A stretch of DNA of 64,000 nucleotides from Thioclava sp. ES.031 (GTDB lineage: Bacteria > Pseudomonadota > Alphaproteobacteria > Rhodobacterales > Rhodobacteraceae), in contig NZ_PDJO01000001.1 in the NCBI RefSeq assembly GCF_002563775.1, positions 3,226,501-3,290,500 on the forward strand. Direction: 5' to 3'. Below, one piece after another: positions 59,078-64,000 of this stretch; position 1 is the stretch's first letter, and every line of letters begins with the position of its first letter. Position numbers and translations under genes: made by a program. Under the pieces are notes generated by a model. That model searched no databases and was not told the DNA's origin. It was given only the letters and a program-made list of their open reading frames with translations.

Positions 59078-59422
59078 TCAGCCTTTCGCGGCGGCCAGCT
59101 CGTCCCAGCAGGCCAGCGCGTGACCGGCATACATCACGCCCGGGCCACCGCCCATCTGGATCGCCATGGCGAGCACGTCGCCCAGCTCCTCGCGCGTGCC
59201 GCCCGCCTTCATCAGCGCCTCGACATGGAACATGATGCAGGGCTCGCAACGCAGCACGACCGCCATGCCGAGCGCGATGAATTCCTTGGTTTTCACATCG
59301 AGCGGCCCGTTCTCCTTCACCGCTTTCGACAGCACACCGAAGCCGCCGACAGCGTCGGGGATCGTCTTGTTCATCACGCGTAGCTCGTTGCGCATCTCGT
59401 CGATTTTCGCCTTGTAGCTCAT
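59078..59422 (-). CDS. Carboxymuconolactone decarboxylase/AhpD family protein
   Basis: 114 residues with the redox motif C-x-x-C followed by His in VLRCEPCIMFHVEALMKAG, as in AhpD alkylhydroperoxidases, and an LGDVLAMAIQMGGGPG helix. Probably a thiol-dependent peroxide or redox enzyme. Own terminator; an Fnr/FixK-like box lies 59 bases upstream of the start, so expression may depend on oxygen. Confidence 0.9.
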   Translation of the reverse strand: MSYKAKIDEMRNELRVMNKTIPDAVGGFGVLSKAVKENGPLDVKTKEFIALGMAVVLRCEPCIMFHVEALMKAGGTREELGDVLAMAIQMGGGPGVMYAGHALACWDELAAAKG

Positions 59423-59480
59423 CGCAGGTCTCCTTCGCATTTCGTCCCTCGCGGCGTGACACGGGGCGCGGGCGAAATCC

Positions 59481-59494
59481 TTGACCTGCGTCAA
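59481..59494. promoter_or_regulatory. Fnr/FixK-like palindrome upstream of the AhpD-like gene
   Basis: Perfect palindrome TTGAC-CTGC-GTCAA (extended by C/G outside). Half-sites match the Crp/Fnr-family pattern TTGAY-N4-RTCAA. Confidence 0.6.
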
Positions 59495-59531
59495 GCCAAC
59501 GGGAAGGCGCTGCGTGATGTGACCAAAGTTG

Positions 59532-59677
59532 AGGGGGCTCCGCCCCCGGCGCGAGACGCGCGCCTCCCTCGGGATATTTTCACCAAGCCGAAGACAGCAG
59601 AGTTTCCCCCTTCGCCTTGGCGCAAATATCCCGGGGGGTGAATTCGCGCAGCGAAAAGGGGGGCAGCGCCCCCCTTC
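59532..59677. repeat. Dispersed hairpin repeat, copies 4 and 5 in opposite orientation
   Basis: Plus: GGGGGCTCCGCCCCC hairpin, GGCGCGAGACGCGCGCC, then CGGGATATTTTCACC and AAGCCGAAG. About 20 bases on, the minus-orientation copy CGGGATATTTGCGCC and AAGGCGAAGG, with its own GGGGGCGCTGCCCCCC hairpin at 59659-59676. The pair lies between the AhpD-like gene and the end of the 59702 dehydrogenase gene. Confidence 0.75.
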
Positions 59678-59701
59678 TCCGGTCTCAATCGATAGACAGG
59701 C

Positions 59702-62203
59702 TCAGCCGTCGACGCGGATTCGCGCGTTGCTCGGATCGTGCGGGCTGTCCTCGGTCACTTCCGCCGGATAGTCGGCCCCGAGGATGCGCACGGAAAGCTT
59801 GGTGCCCGGCTCGGCCAGATCGGGGCGCACATAGCCCATGCCGATCTGCTTGCCGAAGGCCACCGACCAGCCGCCCGAGGTCAGACGCCCGACGCGCTCG
59901 CCATCCTGTTTGATGACTTCCTTGCCCCAGGGATCGGCATCGTCCGGCCCGTCGATCAGAAGCGTCACGCATTTCGAGCGGATGCCGGTGTCGAGCATCG
60001 CCTGCTTGCCGGTGAACTCCTTCTCGAGGTCGATGAAGCGGTCGAGACCGGCTTCCTGCGGGGTCGCGTCGCGGCCCAGTTCGTTGCCGAAAGCGCGGTA
60101 GCTCTTCTCCTGACGCAGCCAGTTCTGCGCGCGCGCGCCCACCAGCTTCATCCCGTGCTTCTCGCCCGCTTCGACCAGCAGATCCCAGAGGTAGCGGCCG
60201 AATTCGACCGGGTGATGCAGTTCCCAGCCCAGCTCGCCCGTATAGGCCACGCGCACGGCGCGGACCGGGCACATGCCCAGCTCGATATTGCGCATCGAGA
60301 GCCACGGGAAGCGTTTGTTCGACAGCACCGTCTCCGGATAGGCGTCCTTGACCACCTCCTGCAGGATCTTGCGCGCATTGGGACCCGCCAGCGCGAAGAC
60401 GCCCCATTGGGTGGTCACGTCGTGGCAATCGACATAGTCGCCGCCCGCGGCGCGGAAATCCTCGATCGATTTACGCAGGAAGTCGCCGTCGTAATCGGTC
60501 CAGGCGCCCGCCGAGATCAGGTAGTACTCATCCTCGGCCAGACGCACGATCGTGTATTCGGTGCGGGTCGTGCCGGCTTCGGTCAGCGCGTAGGTCAGGT
60601 TGATCCGGCCCACTTTCGGCAGCTTGTTGCAGGTGAAGGCATCGAGGAAGGCGGTCGCGCCGGGGCCGCGCACCATATGTTTGGTGAAGGCGGAGGCGTC
60701 GATCAGACCGGCCGTGTCGCGCAAAGCCTCGGCCTCGGCCTTGGCATATTGCCACCATTCCCCGCGACGGAACGAGCGGCTGTCATGGTCGAAGCTCGAG
60801 GGCGCATCCTTGGGCCCATAATAGTTCGGGCGTTCCCAGCCATTGGTCTGGCCCATCTGCGCGCCCGCCGCGATCTGGCGATCATAGGCGGGGGCAGTGC
60901 GCAGCGGACGGCAGGCTTCGCGCTCTTCATCGGGGTGGTGCAGGATGAAGACGTGCTCATAGGCCTCTTCGTTCTTGCGCGCCGCGTATTCGGTGGTCAT
61001 CCAGCTGCCGTAGCGCTTGGGATCGAGCGAAGCCATGTCGATCTCGGCTTCGCCTTCGACCATCATCTGCGCGAGGTAATAACCGGTGCCGCCCGCGGCG
61101 GTGATGCCGAAGGAGAAGCCTTCCGCCAGCCACATGTTGCGCAGCCCCGGCGCGGGGCCGACCAGCGGGTTGCCGTCGGGGGTGTAGCAGATCGGGCCGT
61201 TGAAATCGTCCTTCAGACCAACTTCCTCGGAGGTCGGCAGACGATGGATCATCGACATGTATTCTTCTTCGATACGCTCCAGATCGAGCTGGAACAGATC
61301 GGCGCGGAAACTCTCCGGCACGTCATAGAGGAAGCGCGCGGGGGCGTTGCGCTCATAGGGGCCGAGGATCCAGCCGCCGCGCTCTTCGCGGACATACCAT
61401 TTCGCATCGGCATCGCGCAGCACCGGGTGCTCGGGGTTACCCTCGGCGCGCCATTTCACCAGCGCCGGGTCGGCATCGGTGACGATGAACTGGTGCTCGA
61501 CCGGGATCGCGGGGATCTTGATGCCCAGCAGGCGCGCGGTGCGCTGCGCGTGGTTGCCGGTGCAGGTCACGACATGTTCGGCGCGGATCTCGATCTCTTC
61601 GCCCGAGCCGACAAGGTTGCCGCCCTTCTCGACCATCTTCTCGAGCGTGACGACCCATTCCGAGCCGGTCCAGCGATAGGCGTTGACCTGCAGCTTGCGC
61701 GCGATCTCGGCACCGTGCTGGCGCGCGCCCTTGGCCATCGCCTGCGTCACGTCGGCGGGGTTGATATAGCCGTCCTGCGGGTGGAACAGCGCGCCCTTGA
61801 GGTCTTCGGTGTTCAGAAGCGGCCAGCGCTCCTTCATCTGCGCGGGCGTGAGGAACTCGTGATAGACATCCGCGGTCTCGGCGACGGAGGAATAGAGCTT
61901 GTACTCGTCCATCCGCTCCTGCGTCTGCGCCATGCGCAGGTTGCCCACGATCGCGAAGCCCGCATTCAGCCCGGTCTCGGCTTCCAGCGTCTTGTAGAAA
62001 TCGACCGAGTATTTGTGGATATGGGTCGTCGCGTAGCTCATGTTGAACAGCGGCAGCAGACCCGCCGCGTGCCAGGTCGAGCCCGAGGTCAGCTCGTCGC
62101 GCTCGATCAGCAGCGTCTCCCAGCCCGCCTTGGCAAGGTGATAGGCGACACCGCACCCGACCGCGCCGCCACCGACGACCAAAGCTTTCACATGGGTTTT
62201 CAT
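59702..62203 (-). CDS. FAD-dependent dimethylglycine/sarcosine dehydrogenase-like protein
   Basis: 833 residues. N-terminal FAD oxidoreductase (DAO fold, about 1-400) with dinucleotide motif VVGGGAVGCGVAYHLAKAG and SGSTWHAAGLLP, where the His/Trp region is that of covalent flavin enzymes. The C-terminal part is GcvT-like folate binding (about 430-833, RVAYTGELGWELHHPVEFG, GLDRFIDLEKEFTGKQAM). This architecture oxidises N-methyl groups of glycine derivatives and passes C1 to tetrahydrofolate. Whether dimethylglycine or sarcosine is the substrate cannot be told. AAGGAGG precedes the ATG. Confidence 0.9.
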   Translation of the reverse strand: MKTHVKALVVGGGAVGCGVAYHLAKAGWETLLIERDELTSGSTWHAAGLLPLFNMSYATTHIHKYSVDFYKTLEAETGLNAGFAIVGNLRMAQTQERMDEYKLYSSVAETADVYHEFLTPAQMKERWPLLNTEDLKGALFHPQDGYINPADVTQAMAKGARQHGAEIARKLQVNAYRWTGSEWVVTLEKMVEKGGNLVGSGEEIEIRAEHVVTCTGNHAQRTARLLGIKIPAIPVEHQFIVTDADPALVKWRAEGNPEHPVLRDADAKWYVREERGGWILGPYERNAPARFLYDVPESFRADLFQLDLERIEEEYMSMIHRLPTSEEVGLKDDFNGPICYTPDGNPLVGPAPGLRNMWLAEGFSFGITAAGGTGYYLAQMMVEGEAEIDMASLDPKRYGSWMTTEYAARKNEEAYEHVFILHHPDEEREACRPLRTAPAYDRQIAAGAQMGQTNGWERPNYYGPKDAPSSFDHDSRSFRRGEWWQYAKAEAEALRDTAGLIDASAFTKHMVRGPGATAFLDAFTCNKLPKVGRINLTYALTEAGTTRTEYTIVRLAEDEYYLISAGAWTDYDGDFLRKSIEDFRAAGGDYVDCHDVTTQWGVFALAGPNARKILQEVVKDAYPETVLSNKRFPWLSMRNIELGMCPVRAVRVAYTGELGWELHHPVEFGRYLWDLLVEAGEKHGMKLVGARAQNWLRQEKSYRAFGNELGRDATPQEAGLDRFIDLEKEFTGKQAMLDTGIRSKCVTLLIDGPDDADPWGKEVIKQDGERVGRLTSGGWSVAFGKQIGMGYVRPDLAEPGTKLSVRILGADYPAEVTEDSPHDPSNARIRVDG

Positions 62204-62572
62204 CGCGGGGCCTCCTTGCCGATACGGACGTAGGGGCAGATTGACCCTCATATTCGCAAACGCAATCCGATCCGGGCGACATTCGCGCGACAAAAACGAC
62301 AAAAGCGCACGCGCGGCGCTTCGGGGGCGCGGCGCCCGCCCTGTGGGGCCCGCTTATGAAAGCTCAAGCCCCATTGGATGCGCCCGAACCCGGCGATGAC
62401 GCTTCCGTGAGGCGAGTCGCGAATCCGTGTTTAGTTCCCACGATTTGTAAAAATTTTTCCCCCGTTTGCACAGGAACTGTGCGCCGTTTCACCAGTTCTC
62501 AGACCATCAGAGGCCGGGGAAACCGGAAACCGGGACCGACGCGCCTCACTTAAAACGAAAGGGAGACGAGAT
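62204..62572. other. 369-bp divergent intergenic region, dehydrogenase / PRC-barrel genes
   Basis: Contains the GGAAC-N17-GTT motif at 62473-62497 facing the PRC-barrel gene, an AT-rich patch at 62432-62460, and the ribosome site AAAGGGAGACGAG before 62573. No coding frame is convincing. Confidence 0.5.
62473..62497 (+). promoter_or_regulatory. GGAAC-N17-GTT promoter-like motif upstream of the PRC-barrel gene
   Basis: GGAAC at 62473 and GTT at 62495, 75 bases before the ATG. Fits the EcfG stress consensus except for A in place of C before GTT. Confidence 0.4.
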
Positions 62573-63820
62573 ATGAAAAAGCTCATCACCACTACCGCCA
62601 TCGGCCTGATGCTTGCCCTGCCCGCACATGCCGAAGACAAAGCAAATGCAAACGCGACGGCTGAAGCCAACGCGAACGCTTCGGCCAACATGTCGGGCGA
62701 CATGTTCATGAAGTCGATTCCGGATTCCTTCAACGCCTCGGGCCTCATGGGCAAGCGGGTTTACATCTCGAAGGACAAGGTCGACGCGAAGACCGCGATC
62801 AATGAAGCGCAGGACAACTGGGATGACGTTGGCGAAGTCAGCGACGTCGTGATCGGCACCAACGGCGAAGTCGATGCCGTGCTCGTCGACGTGGGTGGTT
62901 TCCTCGGTATTGGCGAGAAAACCGTCGCGATCTCGATGGATTCGCTCAACCTGATCCCCGATGGCGACACCGACAATTCCTATTTCGTCGTCGCTCAGGG
63001 CAGCAAGGACCAGTTGGACCAAGCGCCGAAATATGACGCCGAAATGCAGACCGCGTTCAGCGCGGAGGCCAATGGCGACAAGAACGGTAACGGCGAAGAC
63101 ATGCAAAACGCCGATGCGTCGCAGCAGATGGATGAGGCCGGCGACCACGCCGAAGCCGCAGCCAAGGCGACCGCCACCGCTGCAGGCGCCGCTGCGAACG
63201 AAGCTGCGAACGAGACCGCTCAGGCTGCCGATAACGCAGGCGAAGCGATCGACAACGCCGCCGAGAACACTGCCGACGCCGCTCAGAACGCCGCGCAGGA
63301 AACTGAGCAGGCGATGAATAACGCTGGCGACAAGACCGAAGAGATGGCGAAAGACGCCGCTCAGAACACCAAGGAAGCTGCGAACGCGACCGGCCAAGCC
63401 GTCGAGAACGCGGCCGAGAACGCTGGCGAAGCGACCAAGGAAGCCGCTAATGAGACCGGCAACGCCATCGACGACGCCGTCGACAGCACCGCCGCTGCCG
63501 TGGGCACCATGGGTCAAGCTGACCAGGAAGACGGCCAGAAGGTCGATATCGCTTCGGTCGCTCCCGACACGCTGCGTGGTGAAGGCGTCTATGGCCCGAA
63601 CGACGACAAGGTCGGCGACGTGTCCGAGCTGGTTCAGGGCAATGACGGTAAAGTCTCGGGCGTCGTGATCGACGTGGGTGGCTTCCTCGGCATTGGCGCC
63701 AAGCCGGTCGAAATCAAGGCGAGCGAGCTGACCGTTCTGCAGAACGACACCTCGATCACCGTGCATACCGGTCTGACCGAAGACCAACTGAAGAAGCTTC
63801 CGAAATACGAAGCGAAGTAA
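62573..63820 (+). CDS. Exported protein with two PRC-barrel domains joined by a LEA-like Ala/Asn/Glu-rich linker
   Basis: 415 residues. Signal peptide MKKLITTTAIGLMLALPAHA; an Asn/Ala stretch; a PRC-barrel at about 55-150 (LMGKRVYI, GEVSDVVIGTNGEVDAVLVD, VGGFLGIGEKTVAI); a low-complexity helical linker at about 170-310 built from AANEA-, AAENA- and AAQNT-type units; and a second PRC-barrel at about 325-415 repeating VIDVGGFLGIGAKPVEI. The linker resembles group 3 LEA or apolipoprotein-type amphipathic repeats, so a periplasmic desiccation or osmotic protection role is conceivable. PRC-barrel proteins of this type are often stress-induced. No enzyme motif. Confidence 0.88.
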   Translation: MKKLITTTAIGLMLALPAHAEDKANANATAEANANASANMSGDMFMKSIPDSFNASGLMGKRVYISKDKVDAKTAINEAQDNWDDVGEVSDVVIGTNGEVDAVLVDVGGFLGIGEKTVAISMDSLNLIPDGDTDNSYFVVAQGSKDQLDQAPKYDAEMQTAFSAEANGDKNGNGEDMQNADASQQMDEAGDHAEAAAKATATAAGAAANEAANETAQAADNAGEAIDNAAENTADAAQNAAQETEQAMNNAGDKTEEMAKDAAQNTKEAANATGQAVENAAENAGEATKEAANETGNAIDDAVDSTAAAVGTMGQADQEDGQKVDIASVAPDTLRGEGVYGPNDDKVGDVSELVQGNDGKVSGVVIDVGGFLGIGAKPVEIKASELTVLQNDTSITVHTGLTEDQLKKLPKYEAK

Positions 63821-63867
63821 TCTTCGGATGATGTGACGGAGAGCCGGGGGCAGCCCTGCTCCCAGCG

Positions 63868-63898
63868 AAGGCCCCGGGCGCGTCCCGGGGCCTTTCGT
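63868..63898 (+). terminator. Terminator of the PRC-barrel gene
   Basis: 11-bp stem AAGGCCCCGGG with a 5-base loop, followed by TTTCGTC. Confidence 0.85.
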
Positions 63899-63935
63899 CA
63901 TCGTGTGACCCAACTCAACCGAAGCCCAAATGAAA

Positions 63936-63959
63936 AGGCCCCGGATCACGCCGGGGCCT
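63936..63959 (-). terminator. Terminator of a minus-strand gene entering from the right
   Basis: 9-bp stem AGGCCCCGG with a 6-base loop, followed on minus by TTTTCATTT. Confidence 0.75.
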
Positions 63960-63979
63960 CGAAGCTGTTTTCGAGCGGA

Positions 63980-64000
63980 TCAGGTCATCGACGGCACGAC
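63980..64000 (-). CDS. C-terminal end of an unidentified protein (cut by window edge)
   Basis: A minus-strand frame enters from the right edge and ends VVPSMT with TGA at 63982-63980, just before the minus-strand terminator at 63936-63959. Too short to identify. Confidence 0.4.
   Translation of the reverse strand, partial: VVPSMT

Noticed and set aside
62640..63480. Short tandem DNA repeat or CRISPR-like array in the PRC-barrel gene
   Set aside because: The repetition is at the protein level (Ala/Asn/Glu codons) with variable units and no conserved DNA spacer-repeat pattern.

Overview
The window is high-GC DNA from an alphaproteobacterium. Gene families and order point to the Rhodobacteraceae/Paracoccaceae; the genus cannot be read from the sequence. 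The strongest indicator is an uptake [NiFe]-hydrogenase locus in the same order as in Rhodobacter capsulatus: hupTUV-hypF-hupSLC-hupDFGHJK-hypAB-hupR-hypCDE. DUF6455, DUF1467 and BhcA/BhcR-type genes agree with this.

Layout. 1-3131: a divergent partial gene, then sulfate activation (cysD, fused cysNC) and a terminator. 3196-7736: an ectoine-hydrolase-like gene coupled to an ArgE-like deacetylase, converging on a BhcA-type aspartate/serine-glyoxylate aminotransferase, which is divergent from its IclR-type regulator. 7733-11927: ugpBAEC glycerol-3-phosphate ABC importer. 12322-17287: a three-gene exported/membrane operon of unknown function. Its last gene (ClpP-like plus LprI-like domains) is split by a complete 2209-bp IS1595-type element with an 8-bp target duplication, and that element carries a nuclease-like passenger gene. 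17284-19443: a flavin-binding PNPOx-like gene and a divergent MocR regulator.

19440-39235: about 20 kb of hydrogenase genes, all on the minus strand. HupUV is the H2 sensor, HupT its soluble kinase and HupR the response regulator. HupSLC is the membrane-bound uptake enzyme. HupDFGHJK and HypABCDEF assemble the NiFe(CN)2CO centre, protect and mature the subunits. Most genes overlap by 1-8 bases. The sequence also shows a HupR-type TTG-N5-CAA site upstream of hupS, a likely TTG start for hupS, an extra 61-residue membrane ORF between hupL and hupC, and an AT-richer hupC-hupD gap with two perfect palindromes.

39493-64000: housekeeping and stress genes. These are a serine hydrolase overlapping cysK, two DUF6455 genes behind an Fnr-like box, DUF2254, an M48 lipoprotein, a nitroreductase, an EI24 protein, DUF4396, DUF1467 with methylmalonyl-CoA epimerase, a response regulator, hemerythrin, aspS, cfa, carB, a small beta-barrel protein, a GH25 lysozyme, an EF-hand protein, an AhpD-like protein behind an Fnr/FixK-like box, a dimethylglycine/sarcosine dehydrogenase-like enzyme, and a double PRC-barrel protein with a LEA-like linker. 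Three of the stress-type genes (hemerythrin, cfa, PRC-barrel) have GGAAC-N16/17-GTT promoter-like motifs upstream. A dispersed hairpin repeat (core CGGGATATTT-N3-CCAAG) occurs five times at gene ends. I found no tRNA, rRNA or CRISPR array.
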